From NCBI GenBank assembly GCA_028023455.1, contig JAQFVV010000998.1:62001-126000 (forward strand): a DNA stretch of 64,000 bases, written 5' to 3'. Below the pieces are notes generated by a model. The model did not search any database, was not told the DNA's origin, and saw nothing but the letters and a program-made list of their open reading frames with translations. This DNA comes from Epiperipatus broadwayi (taxonomy: Eukaryota; Onychophora; Udeonychophora; Euonychophora; Peripatidae). A program made the position numbers and the translations under genes. Every line of letters begins with the position of its first letter. Position 1 is the stretch's first letter. This document shows positions 22,964 to 34,668 of this stretch, piece by piece.

Positions 22964-24011
22964 AGATTTATCCAATAATTTCCACTTTTATATGATCATG
23001 TAATATTAATTCCTGTTATATTACATCTTCTAATCCTAACAGTAATGCAGTTCTCATAAAATATCAGTGTTTAAGTATGGCTATATTCAAGTTTTATCAT
23101 ATCTATTTTCGTAGTCCAATAATTAAAAATTGAATAATCATTCATATTTGCAGATTAGTATCATTATTTTCAAAATCTCTGAGCTAACACAGACTCCTAG
23201 AAACGTTATTTGTATTACAAAGAATAAATAAGTTTTTTGCATTTTCTGATGAACTATAAACATTAAGAAGATGCACACGTTTTATTATATCAATCAATTT
23301 TAATATTTTCATTAACATATATAAGAACTTTAAAAATAGAAGCTACCAAGTTTTATCTTACGGTAAATCCACAACTATACAATACCCTTTTACTCTAAAA
23401 TCTACACGTATAATTTTTTTCTAAAATTAAATCTTAACACGATATATTTTTCTTATGCTCTTGTTATTTTAAGTGGCTTTTATATATCTATAATACAATA
23501 GGGAATAAAGCAAAACTTGTCTGTAATTAATTATATTAAGTCCAAACATTTTCTTTTTACTATTACATGGAATGATATAGGATTGACGCTTTGATTATTC
23601 ATTTAAAATATATACATCTGTATCAAATACATATTTTTAATCATTATCTTAATATTCATTTTTAAAAATTATTTTAACTCTCTTTTTCTTATTAAGCGAC
23701 AAAAGAAAATGAAGCATTGATTTATCGTTTACTCGCGAGATGCGGTTATCCACAATAACTCGAGAAATTATATCTTCTATTTTAACGATTTATTGAATTT
23801 TTCAAAACAGACATAGTTAAATATATTGAAAGTTTGGTATAAAAAATGTTTTAAATTTGACTTTTACATGTTTTCAAATAACTGATTCCAATAGGAATAG
23901 TTTTCATACAAGCAATAAATATGTATCAAATATTTTTTTTTTTACAGAATGCATGATAAAGTGCGAAAAAGGTTAGAATGATATAAGGTTGATTTCCCCA
24001 GTCATCCGATA
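22964..24011. other. AT-rich spacer, nothing recognised
   Basis: Right flank of the short LTR element. Very AT-rich, no frames or recognisable repeats. Confidence 0.45.
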
Positions 24012-25043
24012 TCGTCTAATTCTGCTGTACTTTCATTTGGATGCTTCCATGTCCATTTCCTTTTAATGTTTTTCTTAAAAAAGGAAATCATAATACGTTT
24101 TTCTTTTTCTGCATAATTCATAAATTTATGACTTCTCTCATTTCTATTACCTTAAACAAATTTATGTACATCACTTTAACGGTCAATTGTTTACCAATTC
24201 TACTATTATAGACTCTTTTAAAATGTTATTTGGTCTGATCAAAAGCCTTTTGTGTGGTCATATAAAAATCCTCTATTACTTCATCACTATGAAAATGTGT
24301 TAACACATAAACCTGAATTATCTGCATTTCATATCTGCTATTAATTTGAATAACTAATCTTGCCACTCTATCTGATACACTATCAAATTCCACAATGTGG
24401 TTCTTTCACTTTTTTTATTTATAATGAATTCACTTGTATTTTCAATATGGTACATGTCCACTTAAATAAATTATCTCTTCATCTTTTCTTCTAGCTTCAG
24501 AATGTCCTTGTCAATATGAAACAGTTCTTCCAATTTTTGCAATCTTCTTTTCCCTGAAAATGATCTGGAGTTGAAAGTACTTACATAAAATGTGGTCATC
24601 AAATGACAGCCTGGTTCTACAATCAAAAGACTTTTCGCATGCTCTGTTTTTGGTCTCTAACTGCTGCACTGACTAATGACTTTACAATTACCCGGAAATA
24701 AAAACCATGATTTATTTTTAATCTGTCATGATTGTAAATATCTATTAGGGAAAAAAATTATTCACACACACAATCATTCTGCCACATCAGGCAACCGAGA
24801 AGAATGCCTAAGGTGTTTTTGATCTTATGCTCAGAAGTGAAAAGCCAATAAACTCCCCATATTGGCTAATGTGTGTGGGTATGCAGCCTATCCATGTTTG
24901 TATACTATATAAATATTCACATAGTAATAACATATGCAACAAGAGTGGATATTAGGAGTTTGCTTTAACTCAGATCCTTTAAGACCTCAAAGAGGAATCA
25001 AAGGGTCTTTTTTCAGTTAACAGCAAACTCTTTTTCTGCAGCC
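24012..25043 (-). mobile_element. RTE-type LINE 5' fragment
   Basis: Minus-strand copy of the 5'UTR and start of the endonuclease, matching 43.09-44.17 kb block by block (TTCATTTGGATGCTTCCATG, CTTTACAATTACCC, GAATCAAAGGGTC, CAGTTAACAGCAAACTC). Its outermost bases read GGCTGCAGAAA on the minus strand. Together with the copy at 44.16 kb this defines the likely true 5' end of the family. It may be the 5' half of the decayed copy at 19.5 kb or a separate fragment. Confidence 0.75.
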
Positions 25044-26239
25044 ATTTAAATATATTAAACCATAAATAAAGGTACATTTCTACATTTATTATTGAAACAA
25101 GTTTGCCTTGACAACAGAATGAGATTGTTGATAGTTACAGATATTGATATCTAGTCTTGATCATTATCTGATTTATTATTTAAGTAACACATAGTTGGAC
25201 TGTAGCTTAAAAGTTATAATTGCAATATTAAATATACAATTGACTATTTGCTAATCTGTTTTCAGAACAAATTTTGTTTACCTGTTTAATAAGATTTATT
25301 TAAACTTTTGTGTATTAATAATTGCATTCATTATAGTAACATTGTAATCTTTAGAGTCTAAAATATTAGACTATATATATAAGTCCATTACCATCTTTAT
25401 TCTTTAAGGGAGATTGCCTTGAGAACATATCGAGATTGTTAATTGTTATGGATATTAGTATTGTTTAAAGGTTGACCACTTTTTTGTATGTGTGTATATA
25501 TATATATAGTACTTTAGATAAATACATTCGATTAAGTTAAATGGACTCAAAGCAATGCTTGATCGTTAATATTCAAAACATACTGTATTATATTTATCAA
25601 ATGTGTCTATTGCATAAAACAGCTGGAAAATGTTTAGTCTTTTGCTTATATAGTTCTTTACACAAATATGATATCTGTTATTATTCAATATTAAAAATTG
25701 TTACAACATCATGGATAAATCATAACATTTTTAGAATCTATTACCATATATATGTAATAAACTTTATTTATGATGAATAATTACGGCAAAAATAAAGAAA
25801 AGTGTGATTTTGGTAATATTGTAATTAACCATAAATGTTATTTTTATTACATTAAAATAAATGGCATCTATATTATTTTAAACCATTTTTTCTTTTTTAA
25901 AATCAGACAATCATTTCCACATTAAATGTATATTAAGTATACCTATATATTCAGTTATCTCACTGATTTAAACCACTGATGTTGTCAATAACTAAAAAAC
26001 TAATAAAAATTAATCACTCAACACATTTTTATTAAGAAAATTCAATTTTTTTAATTCATTTTTTATTTATAATAACATTTACAGTGGAATAATCTAATTA
26101 AACTGGAATCTCCAGACAGTCACATGATCTACTAATTGGTGCCAGCTGCAACGATAGATGAATAAAGAAAAAAAATCTAATCAATCATTTGCAGAAACAT
26201 TTAAAAGTCAACAATTAGGTTAAAGGAACAAAAATAATT
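25044..26239. other. AT-rich spacer, nothing recognised
   Basis: AT-rich with short TATA repeats near 25371 and 25497. A 79-codon frame at 25541-25780 has no recognisable domain and is probably chance. Confidence 0.5.
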
Positions 26240-26970
26240 TAAGGTAAATTTACTTCAAACTTTTCCACATTTCAGAAAATCTAATGATAATGATATTATG
26301 GATCTTGATCTTACTGCTCAGAAAAATCATGCTCGCTACATATTACCTGGGCAAAAGAAATTTTGGATACAATAAATGATAGATTTAATAACACAGTTCT
26401 ACATGGGCTGCTTAAATTATTTCAAAGACTTCTTTTTCTCTTGATCTATTGAAATATCAACAAAAGGCTGTAATATTATATTGTATCTTTCCATGTCAGT
26501 TACTATATGAGGTCATCCTGTGGAACTCTATAGAAACATTGCAGAACATGCAAATCCACAATACCTGGCAATAAAAGTCTATGATAGGAATCAAAAGTGC
26601 CAATTTTAAAAACAGATTAAAACTTTGGGAAACTTTACCATCATAACCATTGATGAGAATTGACAAAACTGCATCCCTGGAGTGCTCAAAAATGCTTATT
26701 TTGAGTATTCTTCTTGTGATTTCCAAAAAATGATGCAGCTATTTGAAAAAGTTACTCTTTTTCAATAGATCTATCTTTGGGATATACCAAAACCCATAAT
26801 AACAAATAGCTCTGAATTCAAATTTCTATTGTATCAAGGCATTGATAATCCAGAAATAAACTAAAACATGTTTTTTTTTTCAAAAATCCTTCATAAATTC
26901 AGACATTGTGTTTTCAAAAATGCTGCCTTCATAAACACTAAAATGTTGTAAATAATTTTTAATGCAAACA
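26240..26970 (+). pseudogene. Orphan ORF1 fragment of YxDD LINE
   Basis: Plus-strand frames encode DIMDLDLTAQ near 26292, INDRFNNTVLHGLLKLFQR near 26368-26425 and FEYSSCDFQKMMQLFEKV near 26700-26755. These match in order the LINE C ORF1 segments FKDLDLVNQ, IGERFNNTIPRI and FRYSFDDFERMMNPFGKV. The zinc knuckle and all of ORF2 are missing, so this is a truncated or deleted copy. Stops are frequent. Confidence 0.5.
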
Positions 26971-29262
26971 AACATCATTTCAAATATTGGAAATATGATC
27001 ACATTATTTAGAATCTTAGTTTTTAATTTTTCATATAATTAATTGAAACAGTGAGTTGCAAAATAACTAAATAATAAATAAAAAATAACACATATACAAA
27101 AAATATTTTATGAAAAAACATTTTTATTAAATTTGATAAATAATGCCCAAAAGCCTAAATGTGAAATTTTTCTTCAACCACAATTTTGAATATTATATGT
27201 AACATGAAATAAAAGTGTAGAGCATGCATATGTTAATTAATTGAATCACTGTTTTAAAAATTAATTACTTTATTAGTGCCCTTATGTTTTTATGTCATGT
27301 TACATATAATAATCAATATTATAGTTAAAGAGAAAAATACGTTTTAGTAAACTACTCATCAAATTCAACAAAACTATTTTTTTTATAAATTATACTTATA
27401 TATATCATACTTCTTTAGGCTATAACATATATATATATACACACATATAGTGTACCGTATTAGTCATGTATTCAGTATGGTTATTTTTAAAAAAATGTTT
27501 GAGCAGTTCATTTATTATTTATAAGGTTATTAATTATTGAAACATCCATTGATGTATTTTCTAACTTAATTTATGTTTAGTTTTAAGTTATTTTAACTAT
27601 ATTGGTATATACAATAATATTTTCAGTTTGATGTTTTATTTTTAAAAAATCGTATGCAGTCTGTTTTGACATATCATTTTAAAGGTTTCTTGAATTAAAG
27701 AACATGCATTTTCTTTTAATAAGAGTCAAAATGATATCTTGTCTAATTTTATTTTATTATATCTAAGTTTAAGGTACTATAAAATGCTCTTGTAGACAAA
27801 ATAATAATCTGTGATATGATAATATGTTGAACTATTTTCATCATCTATCAGTTAATGTTGAATGTATAGAAAATTTGAAACTCTATTAAAACTTTTTAAA
27901 TGCAAATAACTTGTTAGTAATAACACACAAATATATAACACAGGTTAATAATTATGTGATATTTCAAATAGTAGTATTTTATACTCTTCTTCACATGTTC
28001 CTGGCCTGACCAAGGACATATTAGCATAGGAGTTAAAACTCACATCTTTAGAATCTTAAATATTAAATTTAAGTCAAACACTTTAACTAACTGAGCTATC
28101 CTCTCAAAAGCAACTGAGAGTTGATGTTTCATATATATATAAAAGTTGGTTAAAATCCTCCTGGGTCCCTTAATTTTTTTAAGAGCAAGGCTAATTAGAG
28201 GCTTCTATAAATTGAGTATTGCCATAATTTGTTATTTTATCTCTTCATCTTACATGTGATCTTTTTCTAGATCTTTTATAAACTATTATCAACTCTTTCT
28301 AATTTTTTAAATGATATTAAAAATATATGTTTATTTTCTCATATATTTCATTGTTGGTCTCTTTTTATATTGAGCACATTAGACACAATCATGTGCACAC
28401 ACATATAACCTATACTATAAGCAGCCAATTAATATCTCATCTCTATTAAACAGAATGCACAACTTGCAAAGTTAATTAAATTTCAATGGAGTAATTATTT
28501 GAGAAAATAATGCATTTAGGTTTGCACAAATTGTGGCTCAAATTTATAAGCAGCCTAATTATATCATAAACACTTATATTTCATAAGTCGTACAATCAGC
28601 TATATTCAAGAAAAAACATTGTACCCAACTTTCCCAACAACATATTTCTATCTTAGCAAGAATGCAGATACTTTATATTTTTATGTAAACAACCTTTATT
28701 TTATCAAAAAAATTTTGTAAAAATTATTCCTGGAAAAGATAATTATTTTTCCAAAATGCTCTACTTCACATTATGGAATGAAAATATACCATGAATCTAA
28801 TGTTGTTTTTAGTATTCCAATTAATTTTGTTTGTAAAAGTAAACAAACTCACTGCTTGCTTTTGATCTTGTCAATTGAAAATATTTATTCAGTGCATTGC
28901 AAATACTTTTACTTGATCATAAACTGAAAGTTATATTATCAATAGATCAATTAAACTCATATGCCCATCTTTACATTATTTAAGCCTAACCATAGTGTTC
29001 CACAATGATAATTAATCATTATAATGATTGTAATACTAAAATAAAAACAGTTCATCTTAAGCATAACATTATGATAATAAAATAACATGAACATTCAGAA
29101 CATTAAAATCAGGCTTCCAAAAGTATTTCTTATGACTTTTGTAAATGATCTTAAAGCACTACTTTGTTTATAGAAAGAAGAAAAAAACATAATCAATGAT
29201 TTTCACCAGGCTGTTCATCAGAGGATTAGGGCTAAAATGAATTATTTCTAATATATATATAT
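26971..29262. other. AT-rich spacer
   Basis: AT-rich, with AT/AC repeats near 27430-27445 and one tRNA-like segment annotated separately. No coding segment recognised. Confidence 0.5.
28022..28104 (-). pseudogene. tRNA-like segment (tRNA-derived SINE or tRNA pseudogene)
   Basis: On the minus strand it reads GAGGATAGCTCAGTTAGTTA, a near-perfect acceptor and D-arm start with the pol III A box. About 45 nt later comes GAGTTTTAACTCC, a T-arm with a degenerate B box (expected GTTCGAATCC). The anticodon region is AT-expanded and does not fold well. The downstream sequence (TTGGTCAGGCCAGGAAC) is GC-richer than its surroundings and could be a SINE body. Confidence 0.5.
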
Positions 29263-30724
29263 TGTACCATATTCGAATATGTGCATTCAAAACACCGGTC
29301 TCTTAGACAGAGAAGAACCTACTCGGAGAGTATGTATGCCCAAACGATAGCTATAAAGTATATAACTAACGTTACATTTCCAGGACATAGCTTCTTCTCG
29401 GCTGTTGAGTTGAACACCACATCCAAAGCACTTTTTTGTTTGTGTATAACCACGGGTGCCAGCTGCTTATTCTAAAAGAATACTAAAAGAATAGACAACG
29501 CACTTTGAACAGTGGCCACTAACTCAACACCTAAATCCACGACTAGCTCAGTTGTTTGTAATCACTAATAGATTATACTTAATTAGTGGTTAAAAGACTT
29601 GATAAAAGGGAAATGATAAAAAGAATTGACTGACAAATAAAGTTTAATTTTAAAGATAATTTATTAACTAACATTTATTTACTAAATTTAAACATTTTAT
29701 AATTCTAATAAAACACACGCATATTTTAAATTAACATTTCTAAATGGTTTAAATATTCCTATAGATTTAATAACAGAACACTCTAATTTAATTAATAAAT
29801 ATTGATATAATGATCATGCATATATTAACTCATGTACACACATAATAATAATAAAGTAATACATAGCATTTGGAATTTAATCACACATATCAATAGTTCA
29901 TTTATGTATGATATAAAGTTCATATAATTAGACTCTTGAAAGATTCATACGAATTAATGCAATGCAATGGCTATTATAGTATAAACGAAATAAGCAAATG
30001 TTTTTACCTAGGCTTTTGAATGTAGACATAGAATTTTGTTCTCTTTGGTGGCTGCTTTCGGTGAGGATATTTCCATTATGAATGCTTACCAGCTGGCTGG
30101 GACGTTTCCTTGCTGAGTTTCCTGATTTTCACGATTATTACTATCGGAGACAAATAGATATTGACGGAGATTTTCTGAGTTGTTACGTTGACATTATTTC
30201 ATGGGCAGATCTTGCTGTTTTCATCAGATTTTTTAGGCTGTGGAGAGGCATGAATTCCCAAAATCTTCTCAACACTGCATTTTGTTTGTTAACTGACTCA
30301 ATTAATTTCTGAACTGCACTACTCAATTACTTTTGTGAACTGACTACTGTCTGATAAAAAAAAGGTCTATTTATACCTGCGCCTTGTTGTCTTTCTAATA
30401 TCTCCGGTAAAGATCTGTTGTCAAATTCCAGTGATAATCATTTGATAAACGTGTTTTGGAAGATTGCTTAATTAGTAATAGCCATGCAATAAAACGTGTT
30501 GTTTTATTTTATTAATAGCCATTGCCATGTTTTTAATGATAATCTTCTTTTATTTCACATACATTTTATTTATTTACAAATCGCACATATATATGCGCAT
30601 ATATTAGTTTTAACATTATTTTTTCTTGAATGAAAAGAGATTGGTATGTTTTTCTTTAACGAAAGATTATTTTAATAATATAATTTTAGATAAAATTATA
30701 TGTGCCTATATCAATATAGGTACA
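29263..30724 (-). repeat. 3' LTR (element order) of minus-strand LTR element
   Basis: 1462 bp, TGTACCATATTCG to ATATAGGTACA on the plus strand. The minus strand has TATAAATAG within 30364-30377, followed by CAGACAGTAGTCAGTTC as a plausible initiator region. Confidence 0.9.
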
Positions 30725-30727
30725 TTA

Positions 30728-30748
30728 CACCGCCCTTCCTTTTGAGAG
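30728..30748 (-). other. Polypurine tract, minus strand
   Basis: On the minus strand CTCTCAAAAGGAAGGGCGG lies just inside the LTR that would be the 3' LTR. A few bases (GTGTAA) separate it from the LTR edge. Confidence 0.5.
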
Positions 30749-30969
30749 TAAATTGCGTCATTTTTGACCATTTTATCTCTGACCACATTAAATCTTAATT
30801 TATTATTCTTTCTAAGTTTGCTTTTTGGTATCTTTTCCTTTCCATGCTAAGGGCAATCTCCAATTATGCTTTTCTTCTTTATATGCTGGTAACATTGCTT
30901 ACAATGTTCGTCCTGGATAGTGATCACGAGGACAAACTAAATTTGTGGCACAGGGATCTTTTATAAACG

Positions 30970-31168
30970 AAGCTTTGGCTGCCGATTCTCTTGATCAGAC
31001 TTTGACTAAGAAAAGATGGCTGCAAATGGCAGGAATTTCAACTGTCCATTTCCGACTTATGCCCTGGAAAACGATTGCCGATTTTCTTGATTGGACTTTG
31101 ACTAAGCAGCTGCGAATGGCAGGAATTTTCAACTGTCCATTTCCAACTTACGCTTTGGAAAATGAGGT
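30970..31168. repeat. About 96-bp imperfect tandem duplication
   Basis: Two adjacent copies share GACTTTGACTAAG, GGCAGGAATTT and CAACTGTCCATTTCC. It is internal, non-coding sequence of the LTR element. Confidence 0.75.
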
Positions 31169-32142
31169 ATGAGATATGGGGATTTTCCCCTGAAAAGTGA
31201 CTTACGACTTACTCTGGTTGTTGCCAGTGCGCTTTTTTTAAAAGAGGAACGATCCCAGACAATCCGTTGCGGGTACTAGAATTTATCCAGTCGAGAGCTT
31301 TAAACTTAATCCTTATCTAACTTAATTCAATACTAACCTCATCCCTTTAGATTCGAACCCTTATACGCTCTTAATACAACTTAGATTGACTTTCATTTAT
31401 ATTATTTTTAAATTCGTTACGAACATTATTTAAATATAATTGTACGATACTTATTTTAAACCCATACGAACATTATCCATATTTATTTATGCTACAATAT
31501 TATTTTGAAACTATCATGGACACATACTTATTTATATTACAATATTACTTTAACCCATTACTTTAACTTATATATTATCGTGCGTATATTCAAGAACTAT
31601 TTTATTTTACTGCTCTTTATTATTATACAAAGATTTTATTGGACTTGATTACTTTAAACCATTTATTTACTTCCTTTTATTAACTTACATATTCAAAACT
31701 ATTTTATTTTAACATGCGTATATTCAAAAAACTATTTTATTTTACTACGAATATTTTATTTATTTTCTACAGATATATTATACTTATTTATTTAACTTGT
31801 TTTTATTTTATGTATTTCCGTTATTTTATTCATTTATTTAATTCTACAAATATTATTTCTAAATCCTTAATTTGACCCATTTATTTAACTTGATTTTATT
31901 GATTTTTATTTATTTGAACTGTTTATTTACGAACATTTCCTTAATTAATATGTGCGTGGAGAAAAAAATCTTTTATTTTGCGAAGCCTCCGTTATTATTA
32001 TTTGACAAAACAATTCATCATTTTAAATAGTGAAATTCTAATTCAGGCTTTTCACCTACATCACAATAATTATATTAGACTCATAGTCCATTTCCGGTCC
32101 TTTTTGTTTATTTCCTTTACTATTCCGCCCGTTTACTAACTT

Positions 32143-32829
32143 TTAAACTATGTCAGGTGGTTCCTTCTTTCTTTCTACAAATTCTATAATATAAACTAAC
32201 TTTCCTCTCTTATCGGTTCTGCTTTTATATTTTATTGCTTTATCTTTTTCTCTTTCTGTTCTGTTTTCGAATTCGTAACTCAGAAAACCTTTATACCTAG
32301 AGAAACTCCGAATTATTTCAATCTGGGAATATTTTTTTCTACGCTTTCTCTTTGTTTTAAATCTACGTCTACAGCGAATGCGAATGTTTACTTTAAACCT
32401 TTTATTTTTAATTCTTTGTAAAAACTCTTTTACGCTATTTTCTACCTTTTGATCTACATAAGTTTATACTTTATCTGTCACAACGCTATCTGATTCTAAT
32501 TCAATTCCTATCTCTTTCGTGAACTCAACTTTTTTACTTTCTTTAACTAAATCTACTTCTACAATCTCTTGATTTTTCTCTATCTTTCCTGTAATTTCAT
32601 ATCTTATTTCCCTTACTTCTGCTCTGAGTTCTTTAATTTCTGTTTTAACCTGACTAATTTCTTCCTTCAATTCTGCCTTGAGTTCTAACTGATTTTGTTT
32701 AAATTCTTGACACATTTCTTCCATCATATTCATCATCATTTTCATCATCATTCACATGTCAGATACTTCTTTCTGTTTTTCCACTAACTGGGGATTTTTA
32801 AAATATATTGGGCTTTCTTTCGGATCCAT
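32143..32829 (-). pseudogene. Gag-like coiled-coil frame with two stops
   Basis: A minus-strand ATG at 32829 opens MDPKESPIYFKNPQLVEKQ and stays in one frame for 228 codons to a TAA at 32143-32145. It is broken only by TGA at codon 26 (32752-32754) and TAA at codon 122 (32464-32466). The middle is Met-rich, then a strongly charged heptad-like stretch (LKEEISQVKTEIKELRAEV), which suggests a coiled coil. The C-terminal part is very basic (RCRRRFKTKRKRRKK), which suggests nucleic-acid binding. Similar starts occur in Gag of LTR elements carrying Met-rich coiled coils, but I infer Gag mainly from position after the primer site. Confidence 0.55.
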
Positions 32830-33180
32830 TTTCAAAAATTTCAATTTTAAAGTACTAGCGCTTATGTTAAACTAAATTTAAATACAACTTATTTATTTAT
32901 TTTTCTTACTAAGACGGAAACTCACACTAACTCCACCCTTTTAGTCCTTTTCACTACCCGTTCTAACGCTTTAGCTCCACCCAAATATCAACTGTCTCTG
33001 ATTTGATAGCATAAATATCAAAATCTCTTTTCATTTTGAAAAAAAAGTTTTCGGTCAATTCTTTTTTTTTTTTAAAATTAAAACACTTTTACATACGTAA
33101 TTTAACTTTTGTATAAAACAAAATTTTCAAACAAGAAACAAAGTATTTCGTTACTATTGTTGCTTAGGTTCAGCCCCACA

Positions 33181-33194
33181 GTTGGGTATAGCCA
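33181..33194 (-). other. Primer-binding site, minus strand
   Basis: TGGCTATACCCAAC on the minus strand, two bases after the 5' LTR end. The TGG start matches a tRNA CCA end. The priming tRNA was not identified. Confidence 0.5.
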
Positions 33195-33196
33195 TT

Positions 33197-34658
33197 TGTA
33201 CTGTATTCGAATATGTGCATTCGAAACACCGGTCTCTTAGGCAGAGAAGAACATACTCGGAGAGTATGTATGCCCAAACGATAGCTATAAAGTATATAAC
33301 TAACGTTACATTTCCAGGACACAGCTTCTTCTTGGCTGTTGAGTTGAACACCACATCCAAAGCACTTTTTTGTTTGTGTATAACCATGGGCGCCAGCTGC
33401 TTATTCTAAAAGAATACTGAAAGAATAGACAACGCACTTTGAACAGTGGCCACTAACTCAACACCTAAATCCACAACTAGCTCAGTTGTTTGTAATCACT
33501 AATAGATTATACTTAATTAGTGGTTAAAAGACTTGATAAAAGGAAATTGATAAAAAGAATTGACCGACAAATAAAGTTTAATTTTAAAGATAATTTATTA
33601 ACTAACATTTATTTACTAAATTTAAACATTTTATAATTCTAATAAAACACACGCATATTTTAAATTAACATTTGTAAATGGTTTAAATATTCCTATAGAT
33701 TTAATAACAGAACACTCTAATTTAACTAATAAATATTGATATAATGATCATGCATATATTAACTCATGTACACACATAATAATAATAAAGTAATACATAG
33801 CATTTGGAATTTAATCACACATATCAATAGTTCATTTATGTATGATATAAAATTCATATAATTAGACTCTTGAAAGATTCATACGAATTAATGCAATGCA
33901 ATGGCTATTACACTATAAATGAAATAAGCAAATGTTTTTACCTAGGCTTTTGAATGTAGACGTATAATTTTGTTCTCTTTGGTGGCTGATTTTGGTGAGG
34001 ATATTTCCATTATGAATGCTTACCAGCCGGCTGGGACGTTTCCTTGCTGAGTTTCCTGATTTTCACGATTATTACTATCGGAGACAAATAGATATTGACG
34101 GAGATTTTCTAAGTTGTTATGTTGACATTATTTCACGGGCAGATCTTGCTGTTTTCATCGGACTTTTTAGGCTATGGAGAGGCTTGAATTCCCAAAATCT
34201 TCTCAACACTGCATTTTGTTTGTTAACTGACTCAATTAATTTCTGAACTGCACTACTCATTTACTTTTGTGAGCTGACTACTGTCCGATAAAAAAAAGGT
34301 CTATTTATACCTGCACCTTGTTGTCTTTCTAATATCTCCAGCAAAGATCTGTTGCCAAATTCCAGTGATAATCATTTAATAAATGTGTTTTGGAAGATTG
34401 CTTAATTAGTAATAGCCATGCAATAAAACGTGTTGTTTTATTTTATTAATAGCCATTGCCATGTTTTTAATGATAATCTTCTTTTATTTCACATACATTT
34501 TATTTATTTACAAATCGCACATATATATGTACATATATTAGTTTTAACATTATTTTTTCTTGAATGAAAAGAGATTGGTATGTTTTTCTTTAACGAAAGA
34601 TTATTTTAATAATATAATTTTAGATAAAATTATATGTGCCTATATCAATATAGGTACA
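33197..34658 (-). repeat. 5' LTR (element order) of minus-strand LTR element
   Basis: 1462 bp, exactly the length of its partner. TATA box at 34298-34311 on the minus strand. Confidence 0.9.
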
Positions 34659-34668
34659 ATATATATAT

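Larger units (their letters stand above)
29263..34658 (-). mobile_element. Non-autonomous long-LTR retrotransposon
   Basis: Two 1462-bp direct repeats with TGTAC...GTACA ends flank 2472 bp. Orientation is minus. A primer site TGGCTATACCCAAC lies two bases inside the right LTR on the minus strand, a purine-rich tract (AAAAGGAAGGGCGG) lies near the left LTR, and the TATA box and gag-like frame read minus. No protease, RT or integrase is present, so it fits a large retrotransposon derivative moved in trans. LTRs differ by only a few percent by eye, so it is fairly young. Flanks are ATAT repeats, so the TSD cannot be fixed. Confidence 0.85.

Noticed and set aside
29281-29475. Repeated 64- and 75-codon plus-strand frames in both LTRs (also 30082-30312 and 34016-34246)
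   Set aside because: They recur only because the LTRs are duplicated. The element reads on the minus strand and the frames lack any domain.
32464-32751. A self-contained Met-rich coiled-coil gene
   Set aside because: The frame continues upstream to an ATG at 32829 and downstream past a stop to 32143, and lies in the gag position of an LTR element. It is better read as a broken gag-like frame.
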